Assembly: GCA_021495925.1 (NCBI GenBank)
Contig: JAKEKT010000054.1
Location: 62,001 to 126,000, forward strand
Length of the DNA stretch: 64,000 nt
Reading direction: 5' to 3'
From: Diplodia intermedia
Lineage: Eukaryota > Ascomycota > Dothideomycetes > Botryosphaeriales > Botryosphaeriaceae
The notes below the pieces were generated by a model. That model saw nothing but the letters and a program-made list of their open reading frames with translations, was not told the DNA's origin and did not search any database. Shown piece by piece: positions 11,175 through 22,041 of this stretch (position 1 is the stretch's first letter; each line of letters opens with the position of its first letter). The translations under genes and the position numbers were made by a program.

Positions 11175-11522
11175 TTAGCTGCCATTTCTCTGGCTGCAAG
11201 AGCATGCCGGCGTGCGCTCATCTTTTGGGGAGTATGGAGAGATGGACGTGGGCGACGTTGATGACGAGCGTGGAGACGCGGAGCCGGCCGCTAGTGAGAA
11301 TGGCACGACGCCGCCGTCTTGTTCGTCGTACGAGGGGACCCCCCTCTTGCGCTCAAGTTCGCTGTGCGCCCTACGCGTGCAGCCAGGACATTTGCGCGGG
11401 AGGTGCTCAAAGCGGGTGTGGATTTGACCGCAGTCGCCCTCATTGTCGGCGTAGCAGAACTCGATGATGCGGTCCGGCTTGGTGTGGCCGCAGCTGTAAA
11501 CGGTGGTTGGAGAGGTGCACAT
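11175..11522 (-). CDS. Small Cys- and Ser-rich hypothetical protein
   Basis: A 115-aa open frame starting MCTSPTTVYSCGHTKPD. It has spaced Cys/His residues in its first half (YSCGH, EFCYADNEGDC, RKCPGC) that could bind a metal, and a Ser/Pro-rich second half (SSSTSPTSISPYSP). The start resembles short conserved ascomycete proteins of unknown function that open with a Y-x-CGH motif, but I cannot name a family. It has no signal peptide or membrane segment. It lies between the BTB gene and the CWF19L1-like gene on the same strand. Possible introns were not excluded. Confidence 0.5.
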   Translation of the reverse strand: MCTSPTTVYSCGHTKPDRIIEFCYADNEGDCGQIHTRFEHLPRKCPGCTRRAHSELERKRGVPSYDEQDGGVVPFSLAAGSASPRSSSTSPTSISPYSPKDERTPACSCSQRNGS

Positions 11523-11933
11523 TTTGTTGGTTTTGTTGTTGTTTGGTGAATTGTGTTGGGCTTCGCGAGAGGGGAGAGCTGGTCAAGGATGCAAAGGAGG
11601 GTGCGTGAGATATCGTTCAAGAAACAGACATGCAATTTAACTGGCAGGTGCCACCAGGGGTCCATCGTCGACGTGGTGTCGTGTGACGGGAGCGGCCATG
11701 AGTTATCTTTGCCCCCCGCCTGCTGGAACTTTCCACCAATGTTGCGCGGCGCCATCGCCACAGCTGCTACATGTCACAGAGAGGCTACGTGCACAATTGC
11801 GAAGGGCCTGTTGATCGGTTGAAGCTGGTTGGTGTGCGGATGGGGTATACATACTCTCGGCACCACGTCAGGTGTGTTTGCTTCTCCCTCACGCCAGTTC
11901 GCGTCAAGCGGCCCCGCCTCGCCTTATCCCCTT
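11523..11933. other. Spacer between the small Cys-rich gene and the CWF19L1-like gene
   Basis: About 410 bp holding the presumed promoter of the small gene and the 3' end of the CWF19L1-like gene. Nothing else was recognised. Confidence 0.45.
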
Positions 11934-13673
11934 CTACTCCTCTATAGAGAAGTCATACGCCTTGAAAGCTGCCTTGAACCCTTCCGCGTCGCCCACTTCC
12001 TCCTCCTGCGTCTGTGCGCACTCCCGCCAACCAACCCTGCTGTCCAGTCCCAACAACTTGGCCACTACCCGGCGGCCGAACTGCAGGTCAAAGCGATACG
12101 ACGCATCGAGCGGTAGGATAAGGTTTGTCTCCGTGCCTTCCGTGCCGTCCGCGGTGGGGCGCCAAATCTTCGCACGGAAGAAGTCGTTGCCCTCCTCGAA
12201 TCCGTCTCCCACATCTTTTTTCTCGAGCTTAGGGTAACCCTCGTTCTGTGCCTGAACCTTGAATGCAGCCTCGACCAGTCCGCGCTCAACCAGGTCGATG
12301 GGCATGGGGAGAAATTGCCAGTGCGTGTGCACTCCACCCAGCCTGCTGACCTCCCACGTAACGGCACCAAGTTTGGAATCGCTGGTTTCTGCGACCATCC
12401 TCTGCAACGCTTTGCGGTAGCGCTCCATCTCATCGAATGTGCTTTTGCGGCTTTGTGGATCTCCTATGGCAGCAAGCGTCGGCGAATGCGAAAGCGGAAT
12501 GATGAGGACGTGACAAGGTAGATTCATTCTGGGGGCATACGTAGTCGCGGTAGTCAACGGGCCCCTTGGTATGGTGAGGTATACCTCGTTGCCGATGGAT
12601 GTGATTAGGTGAGTGGCAATGGAAGGGTTGGAGAGGCAGAAGAAGCATTCGCTCTGCGACGGTGGCGCTGCACGCTGACGCTTGTTCCCGCGCTTGCGAT
12701 GACTGTCCTCGGTGGAGAAACGGAAGTTGGATTCCTGGCTGGGCTTGGGCCGTTTCTTGCCAACAAAGGAGAGAGGTGATGCCGTTGTACCAGGAGGGAT
12801 GCTCACTGGAGGAGCTGCTGTGGGGTCAATGGAGAAGGCATAAACCCATTTGGCCTTGTTAGAGTTGCCGTACGAGGCGAGGCTGATAAAGCGGGTAATA
12901 CGATAGCCATCCCCAGTATCTTCAGTGGGCGCGTGGAAGAACGGCTCGCGTTCGTAGAAGGCGGTTGGGGTGGTGGAAAAGTGGTAGCGTGGCCTGATGG
13001 TAGTGCAAAGATCCGCTATGCACTGCTGTTGGAATGGCTTGTCTGCATTGAAGTCCACCTTGGAGCCAGTCTGAACATCGGCCGGCCATTGGCTCGTGAT
13101 AAGGATATCGGCGGTGTTGGCGCCTTTTAGGGCGCGGGCATCGTCCTCTCCATAGTAGGGTGGGTACTTGTCCTTGGAGACGCCTGCGGCGATGTTGGGG
13201 TCTAATGAGCCGCCCAGGGCAACGATGCGAATTCCTTCCGAGGTCTTCAGGGTGCTCCTCTTGCCGAGAAAGTAGAGATTTGAGCATAGCTCACCGCCCG
13301 AGGCATCGAGCTTCTGGACCACCTTTTCGGGCAGAGAGCGGGAGCCGAGAGCGAAGTAGATGGGCAGCGGAAGATCAATGTTGCCGGCAACGAGGTCGGC
13401 TTCGTTCTTGTCATCCTCGGGAGTGGCGGTCTGTGGATCGGCAAAGAGGTCGCCGGCCACAATGGCAAATGCGAAGCTGTTTTTGGCGTGCAGTCCGGCA
13501 ATCTTCTTGAAGACGTCTGGGAACTGGCCGTTGACGCCGCCGACGACTACGCTGCTCCCATCAGAGAAGGCCATATGCAGTTTCCGAGCTCGACAATGAC
13601 AATGAAAAACGAGATGCGCAAGGAAGGGATGCGAAGCAAAAGTCAAGGCGTGAGCTTACATTTTCGAGGCCAT
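11934..13673 (-). CDS. CWF19-like protein 1 / Drn1 family (lariat debranching-associated factor)
   Basis: A 14-nt first exon (13673-13660, MASK plus two bases) splices over a 108-nt intron to 13551-11934, giving 543 aa. The join creates MASKIVVVGGVNGQF, the usual start of this family; without the intron the frame would begin with unrelated residues. The N-terminal half resembles the metallophosphatase-like domain of lariat debranching enzyme (VAGDLF, FALGSRSLPE). The C-terminal half holds the CwfJ domains: CFFCLSNPSIATHLI, CHVLIIPLSHSPTL, and the HIT-like GGVHTHWQFLPMP. A nuclear-localisation-like run (RKRGNKRQR) sits between. The yeast member Drn1 works with debranching enzyme in intron-lariat turnover; that role here is inferred from homology. 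Confidence 0.93.
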
Positions 13674-14025
13674 GATGGCAGTAGCCAAGGCGCTTTTTCA
13701 CGCGTAGACGCAAACGAGAGCTGGAGGACGAATTCCAAGGTTCAGCGGCCGTGTTTCATGCTGTGCCTGCCGGAGGCTGGCGAAGCAGCAATGCGCGAGT
13801 GTGGAGCAGCTTGGTTGGAGGTGAAGGCAACGCGACAGGGCTGGAAGAGGCAAAGCGCGGACCCCGGCTCGGCCGGCTTGGCATTGGCAGTGCGCACAGG
13901 CCGGCCGGTGGGCGGTGGGCGGGCGGTGGAGGCAGCTGCAATCCCCGACATAACTTTTTTGACGCCTTCGACATTCCGCCGCTGCTTGCCCGTCCGCCCA
14001 TCGCACCTTGGACACCTGCGCAATC
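13674..14025. promoter_or_regulatory. Shared divergent promoter of the CWF19L1-like gene and UTP20
   Basis: The 352 bp between opposing start codons must contain both promoters. No TATA box stands out. The linked genes act in intron-lariat turnover and pre-rRNA processing, so joint growth-linked control is plausible but not shown. Confidence 0.5.
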
Positions 14026-17000
14026 ATGGCCGTTGTGTCGCAGGCCAAGCGCAAGAAGTCCGACAAGGTCTTCCGGCCCAAGAAAGGCGGCACCGAGTCG
14101 TCCCGCAAACACCACTTCGAGTCCTTTTCGCACCGCATTGCGAAGCTTAACATCGATCCCATCCGCCGAACCACGCGCCGCGCCGACGACGAGCATGACC
14201 TCTCCACGACCACCTCCTATCTCAAGACCTCGTTCGATGAGTGGAAGGACCTCAACCTCTCCGAATCCTTCCATGCCTTCTCCCGCGAACTCGATCCGCT
14301 CTGCGAGTCGCTTCCGCAGATTCTCCACCATGCCGACAGCATTATGGATCTGCTCATCCGCTACATCGAGAAGAGAGATGCGCTGTCACTGGAGCCCTTG
14401 CTGAGCTTGGTGTCGCATTTTGCGCATGACCTAGGTGTGAGGTTCGAGAAGTACTTTGCTCGTACCGTGCGCATCGTGTGCGAGGTTGCTGCAAAGCATC
14501 CCGACATTGAGGTCATTGAATGGAGCTTTACCTGCCTGGCTTGGCTTTTCAAGTACCTCTCGCGCCTTCTCGTGCCTGACTTGCGGCCCCTGTACGATCT
14601 CATGGCTCCGCTGCTCGGCAAGGAACATCAAAAGAGTTTCGTTTCCCGCTTCGCCGCTGAAGCCATGAGCTTCTTGGTCAGGAAGGCTGGCGCGTCATAC
14701 CACAGAGACAAGGAACCATTGCAGATTATTGTATCCCATGCTTTAGCTGACCTAGCGGCACTAGCGCAACGGAGTGATGCATCACAGTACCAGCGCGGGC
14801 TGATGACCCTCTTTGTCGAGTCCGTGAAAGGCGTCCAAAACGGGCTTCACTCCAGTGCGGAAGCTGTATTCGGGGTGCTACTTGAGCAGGCATTGGCCTC
14901 TAAGGATGACGAATCTCTAGTGCGAGAGGAGCGGCCGGCGGTGGACCTTCTCCAAGGCGTTCTTACAGCCACCATACACCACACCAACTCCGAGACTTTC
15001 AGACCGGTTCTGCAGATATTCTTAGGGCAAATAGACGCCATCGACCGAAGCAAGGACACCCAGAAGCTGGAAAATGGCGCACGTCTTTTGTTCACTGTGG
15101 TTGGCGTCAGGAAAGGGACTCGGATTGCCGACTGGAGCCCCGTCATGCGCACAACATCGCGAGTTGTGGCATCTGCGGAGAGCACAGTAGCTGTGGCGAA
15201 CTCCCCCGTCGTATCTGACGTTCTGGCTGCCGTAGCCGTGGTCCTGCAGCTCTGCCCAATGGATATCGTTATCCCGCATTTACGGATCCTGGATACTATA
15301 TCGAGCGGCTCTTGGCAGCATTCTTTCCTTTACTTCTGCAATTTCTTTTCTGAACTCGGAATGGAGAGATTCCAGAGCATCCTTCTCCCACATTTCAGGA
15401 GGTGAGAGTCATCCCCAAGGTCCGATTCACATGCGGTGCTGATGCGTTATAGATTTATCGTGTCGAGATGGAGACAGGAGGAGCATGGACTTGCTCTATT
15501 TATTCCACGGCTTGCCGCTCGGGGTTGCTTCAGAAATTCTCCTCTCACATGCCCTCCCGCATGGCAGGAGGGCATAATCGACTCATTCAAGAAACTATCG
15601 AGTGCGACTCCCGCACAAGCCGCTGTCGAGGGTAATGCCGCTTTGTGCAATGCTTATCTAGATGTTGTCCGCCTGTCGTCGGTCGAGCCGAGAACTGAAA
15701 CAGAGATATACGAGCGCCTCTTCGACCTTCTTTCTGGATCTCTCGACACAACCTCGGATGAGTTCACACCCGAGGCCAAATTCGGTGTCGGTGCCGGCTT
15801 CAAGTACGTCGCCGAAAACCAGGACAAGAAACCAGAAGACAAAGTGCTGTGGGCCTCACTATGCTCGGCGTCTGCAGCTCTCAGCCGGTATCCGAAGTTC
15901 GCCGAAGCAACGCTGCAATATCTAAAGGTCCACGCCAAAAGTCTTGATATGTCTGAGAATCACGTCGAAATTCTGGCCACCGCGGCCATTGACTGTCTTG
16001 GCTCGCCGTCCCACTATCTCCGCACCTCGAATCTGGAAATTTTACAGCTCATCTACGCTCTCAAACATGATGGGACGGAATCCGATCTTCTTTCCACAGC
16101 GATACTGATCGAGAGCACCCCCATTAATATTCAGACTGCGCGTACGGTGTCGATGAATATCCGTCGCCTCGCTGCGGGTTACAAGGACGCGGCTGATGAC
16201 TCCTGGATTGCCCGTGCCATTCCTACCTTTTGCTTCGGTCTTCTCTACGTCAACTTCACACAGGTCTGGGAGGATTCGTGCAATGCTCTGAAGGAGATGT
16301 GCGAGACGAAAGAGGGCGAAACCGTCGTATCGGAGCTGGCTTTCAAATGGCTTGAGGCTGTGCCTAGCGAAGAGCCGTCGACACCTGGATCTTCCGAAGA
16401 AGAACCCAACACGTCTGCGGTGAATGAGTTCGAGTGCACTAATATCATACAACTGTCCAATCTTGCGAGACAAGCCTCCGAACTCATGGACGATGCGCCG
16501 CAGCGTCTTATCCATGCTTTCAACAACGAGCATCAGAAAGTCGTCTTGGTGACTGCCCAGAGCCGGTCGCAAGCCTTGAAGGTCCTCAACACCATCCCTC
16601 AGGTCGCTGAAAAGAAATCTCGGTCGCTTGTCCCCACGCTTCTCCGATGGGCTACTGGTAACGCAAGTATCAGCGAGCAACTCCTAGATGACGGCAATAC
16701 CCCGCCGAATAGCGTGGGAAGTGACCAGTTCAGATGGGCTCGTAAAGATCAGAAGGCAATGCTTGGCCTCTTCACGAAGTTCACGAACCCAAAGGTCCTT
16801 TACAAAGCTGCAGATGTATACTCCGCTTTGCTGGCCCTGCTGGGGAACGGAGACGTGGAGATTCAGAAGTCGGCCTTGAAGGCAATCCTCACCTGGAAAA
16901 ACCGCAGCATCAATCGTTACGAAGAGAACTTGATGAACATTTTGGACGACGCCAGGTTCAGGGAGCAGATCTCAGTTTTCCTGGACCTTGGTCAAGACGA

Positions 17001-20000
17001 TGAGTCCATGAAAGATGAGGATCGTCCCGAGGTTATGCCAGTCATACTTCGTTTGCTTTATGGCAAGGTTGTTGCACGCGCCGGTTCTAGCAGTGGAAAG
17101 CGTGGTCAAGAATCGAGGCGAAAGGCAGTCTTCATTGCGTTGTCCAAATTTGGCGACCAAGAAATCCGCCAATTTCTCGATATTGCGCTTGGTCCTCTCG
17201 CCAACGTGACCTTGACCGAGGAAAGCAGGTTACGAGAGGGGGCAATCAACTCGAGCTTGATGGACGCACGGAGGCAGTTTGGTCTCTTGAACATGCTGGA
17301 GGACATGCTTGATACTCTTGGCACACAGATGGGTCCCTTCGCTGGGCAACTCATTGACCCAGTCCTGTACTGCCTAGTCGCTTCCTCCAGGGAATCGGGC
17401 AAAATTTGGCAACGAGACCAGAAAGAAGCGTCGGGACTATCGCTCATGAACTCCATTCGGCAAGTTGGATTTCACTGTTTGAATGGGCTATTCACTCACT
17501 GCGCAGAGTTTGAGCAGTGGGCAGAATACATACCGGCCATCGTCCAAGAGCTTGTGGAACCGAGGCTAGAGAAATTGCCGGCCGAAACGGCGCAATCGGT
17601 CTCTGGCACGCTTCGACTCTTCTCGGCCTGGAGCAAGTTTCCACAGACCGCACCCTTCCTTGTGAAATACAATGACACTCTTCTGGACAAAGCCGTCGAT
17701 TGCCTCGATATCAGTTTTGCCAAGGAGCCGGTGAAGCTTTTTGTGTTGCGGGACATCCTCTTGAATGTCATCGCCCTTGCAGAAGCAGATTCCATGGATG
17801 TGGATGGGCCGTCGGAAAGCAGCCAAAGATTTGTACGGGATCGCATACTTAGGCCAAAGTCCGCTCATATTCTGAATGTGATCGGTCGCCAGCTCCAAGG
17901 CAGTCCGGGCAAGGATCTTCTCGATACGGCCGTGTCAACTGTTTCACGGCTTGCTCCTTTCGTTGCCGGATCTTCTGAATCAGAGTCTATGATTCGTATC
18001 TCCATCTTTCTTTTGCAACAACCGACAAGGAGGGTTAGCCCGAGGACGAAGGGCGATCTGCTCAGCATTTTGCATAGCTTCATTCCGCAGTGCACAATGA
18101 GTTCGGACGCTGAGTTGACACGGGATATCTACCGGACCGTTTGTTCGCTTTTCAGCTATTTCCAGGATCGGAGGAGCCGCAGCTTGCTTTGCAACATCCT
18201 GACTGATCTGGCACAAACCGATCCAAGCCTGTCCGAGGTCTCCATTCTTGCCGCTGATCTCAATTCATTTTCAGAGAATAGATTGGACGAACCTGACTTC
18301 GATCGGCGGTCCAAGGCCTACTACAAGATCAATGAAGAGCGGTACCAGGCTTTCCTGATCAAGCAGTGGCAGCCGTTGGTCCACAACATGCTGTTCTACA
18401 TCAAAGAACAGGAAGAGCTCATGCTCCGAATTAACGCCTCTTATGCCCTGAGGAGATTCGTTGAGGTTGCTGCACGAGATGAGAACAAGGAGCAGGGAGA
18501 CTTCCAACAACTCATCACGACGGCCATCATTCCAGGCATTCGAAATGGTGTTCGAGAGAAGTCAGAGCTCGTGCGTGTCGAATACCTTTCCGTCCTGGCC
18601 CACATTGTCAAGTCCTTTCCTACTTGGTCCGTTGTCAGCGACATGCATGTTTTGCTTGTTGGGGATGATGACGAAGCATCCGTCTTTAGCAACATCTTGC
18701 ACATCCAGCAGCACCGCCGCCTGCGTGCTCTGCGCCGACTGGCAAGCGAGGCAAGCAAGATCTCGAGTACCAACATCAGCCACATTTTCGTCCCCCTCGT
18801 CGAGCACTTCATATTTGACAGGGATGAAGATGACAGTAGCGCCGCTAATCTTGCTGGCGAAACAACCAGAGCCATTGGTTCATTGGCACTGTGGCTAGAA
18901 TGGCCCCAATACCGAGCTCTGCTGCGAAGATACAGCCAGGGCGAAATGGATAAGACAACCATTAAGCTTCTAGGCGTCTTCATCGATAGTCTGAGTAAGG
19001 CAGCTGAAGTAAAGGGGCTGGTTTCCGCGCCCCGGACCCAGGGCTCTGCTGACGCAGCCGACGAAGAGATGGTCGATGCCGATGATCCAGAAGATGCGTC
19101 CGTAGAGAAGCTCAGGACCGTTGGCCTTGCGCGGACAATGCCCAGCATAGACAAGTTGTCAACGGACCTGACGAACAACTTGCTTCCGCCGCTGATCACG
19201 TACATCCATCACAAGGATGAGTCCACCGTCAGTTTGCGTGTGCCTGTCGCTGTCATTGTCGTGAAGCTCCTGCGTCTTCTACCACCAGCGGAGTTCGCGG
19301 ACCGCCTACCAGCAGTCCTGATGGACACGTGCGCCATTTTGCGCAGTAAGGACCAGCAGGCTCGTGATATGACGAGGAACACCTTGGCGGACATCTCAGC
19401 ACTGATTGGTCCCGAGTACTTTGGATTCCTTCTCAAAGCTCTTCGCACTGCTCTTCAGCGTGGATATCAGCTCCACGTTCTATCCTTCACTGTACACTCG
19501 ATCCTCATTGCCATGACGCCGACTTTCAAGCCCGGCGAGCTTGATTACTGTTTGGACGACATCGTCTCCGTCATCATGGATGATATTTTCGGCGTGACCG
19601 GCCAAGAAAAGGATGCTGAGGAGTACATCAGCAAGATGAAAGAAGTCAAGAGTAGCAAGAGCTTTGACTCCATGGAACACGTTGCTAAGACCACGACGAT
19701 CAAGCACTTCATTGACCTCGTTAATCCAGTCCGATCGCTACTGCTGGAGAGACTCGACATCAAGATGGTCAAGAAGATCGACGAGCTGCTTCGCCGTATG
19801 GGTCTTGGCATCATGCACAATGAAGCCATCCATGATCGCGAGGTCTTGGTTTTTTGCTACCAGTTGATCCAAGCCGTGTACAAGAGCAACGCCGACCAGT
19901 CAAGGAACAAAGAGGAGGAAGATTACCGCACACGCCGTTACTTGATCAACATGAAGGCGGCGAACAAGAACCCACATAGGGGAGCTACTAGCTCGCACAG

Positions 20001-22041
20001 CCACAAGCTCATCCGCTTCTCATTGGATGTCATGCGCTTTGTTCTCTCGAAACATGATGAGCTCAAAACACCCTCGAATCTGGCAGGGTTCATGCCAATC
20101 ATCGGTGATGCGATCGTTTCTGGTCAAGAGGAGATTCAAATGTCGGCAGTGCGGTTGCTGAGTTCTATCATCAAAGTTCCTTTGGAACAAATCGACAGGG
20201 ATGCCCCCATCTACGTTTCAGAAGCTGTGCGCATCATCCGAGGCGAGAAGGATACCAACACGGAGCTAGCTCAAGCATGTCTCAAGCTCATCTCAGCCGT
20301 CCTACGGGAGCGCCGCAACTCGTCGATCAAGGAGAAGGACATCGCTTACCTACTGAAGAGGATCAAGGACGACTTGACCGAGCCAGATCGGCAAGGCGTA
20401 ACATTCAACTTCCTCAAGGCCGTTCTGGGACGCAAGATTGTCATCACCGAGGTGTACGAGATTCTCGACACAGTCGCCTCCGTTATGGTTACCAACCAGA
20501 CCCGGATGGCCCGTGACTTGTCTCGCGGAGTATACTTCCAGTTCTTGATGGACTACCCACAAAGCAAAGAGCGTTTGTCGAAGCAAATTGCCTTCCTGGT
20601 CAAGAATTTGGACTACAAGTACAAGGAAGGGCGACAGTCTGTCATGGAGGCAACGAACCTTCTCCTGAGTAAAATCGCCGATGAACTTGTTCAGGAGATC
20701 GCAGACAGTGTGTTCGCACCGCTCGTCCTTCGTCTAGTGAACGACGAGGACAAGGAATGCAGAGAGATGGCCGGCCTCTTGTTGAAGAAGGTCTTCGAGA
20801 GGGCCGATGCTGAGCGCACGAAGAAGTTTGTCAACATCATGAAAGCGTGGCTCGAGCAAGAAGACCAGATGTTGAAGCGCCGCCTCGCCATTCAGTGCTT
20901 CTCTCTCTACTTCGAAGTAAAGGCGGGGCAAGTCAAGGAGACAAAGTACGTCCTGCGCCAGGTTCCCGCCATTATCACCGAAGCACGCGAGCGGCAAGAA
21001 GAGGGCGACTGGGAGTTGATCTACTACTCCTTGCAATCGTTTGCAAAGCTGTGCAAGCTCTCTCCCGCCACAACATTCGCTGTCGGCTCGCAATCGATCT
21101 GGACGACGGTCCGCGGCTGCCTCACGTACCCACATGCATGGGTCAAGCTCTCAGCCGCACGTCTCATCGGCCTTTACTTTGCCGACTTTGCCAGCCACAA
21201 TGCAGCTGACGGATACGCCGGGGTTCCGCTTACCGGTTCGGGGGGGCTGCAGCTGGGTGCTGACGACATGCTCGACCTGACGAGCGCCAGCTTGCGCATT
21301 CTGCGCGTTCCCGGCGTCAGTGAGGAGCTCGCGATCCAAGCAGTACGCAATCTCGTCTTCCTCGGCCGCTGCTTCGGCGTCAACGGCCTCGAGTGGAAGA
21401 CTCGCAGTGCGGCTGAAGAAGGAGCGCTCAAGGAAGCCGCGGAGGAATCGTCGTCCTCGGCTTCTGACGAGGAAGACGCAGCTGATGATGAGGCCGTCGT
21501 CCCTGATAAGCAGAAAACCACCACCCCGGCCAAGATCACCGCCTTGCATTATCTCATCACGCGCCTCTCGCTCATCCTACGCCGCGAGCCCGCCACCACG
21601 CGAGCGCCCGCGCTCTTCCCGAAGACGGCATCCATGACGCTGCTGGCAGCGCTGTGCAATGCGCTGCCCGCGGCCGCCCTTGAACCCTCCCTGCCGAACA
21701 TCCTCCTGCCCCTGCACAACCTGACGGACCCGTCCATCCCGCCGGCGCAGAGCGCGACAGATGAGGACTTCAACGAGGCGCAGAAAGAGTTGGGTACCAC
21801 GGCAGCAGAAGTCATGGCGTTGCTGCAGAAGAAGCTGGGCACAAGCGAATACGTGCAGGCAATGGGCAAGGTGCGCGAGGGGGTCAAGGAGAGGCGCGAG
21901 GGAAGGAGGGTCAAGCGTGCGTTAGAGCGCGTGGCGGAGCCCGAGCGGGCCGAGAGGGTGAAGAGGCGGAAGAGGGAGAGAGGCAAGGAGAAGAGGAAGG
22001 AGAAGGGTCATGAGGCGCGGGGTAAGAGGAGGGGCTGGTGA
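14026..22041 (+). CDS. UTP20: U3 snoRNP-associated HEAT-repeat protein UTP20 (DRIM)
   Basis: Two exons, 14026-15401 and 15453-22041, give 2654 aa, close to the size of yeast Utp20 (about 2.5 thousand residues). The intron (51 nt) has a GTGAGA donor and a GTTATAG acceptor and joins FRR|FIVSRW in frame. Utp20 is a nucleolar alpha-solenoid scaffold of the small-subunit processome, needed for 18S rRNA maturation. The start MAVVSQAKRKKSDKVFRPKK and following SSRKHHFESFSHRIAKLNID match the family N terminus. The rest is repeated helices (for example FKYLSRLLVPDLRPLYDLMA and LLSKIADELVQEIAD). Near the end an acidic Ser/Glu-rich loop (ESSSSASDEEDAADDE) precedes a strongly basic C-terminal tail (about the last 55 residues), typical of nucleolar factors. 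It is the largest gene in the window. Confidence 0.96.

Noticed and set aside
18441..19205. 254-aa minus-strand open frame within UTP20
   Set aside because: Antisense shadow of UTP20, whose protein is conserved over this region.
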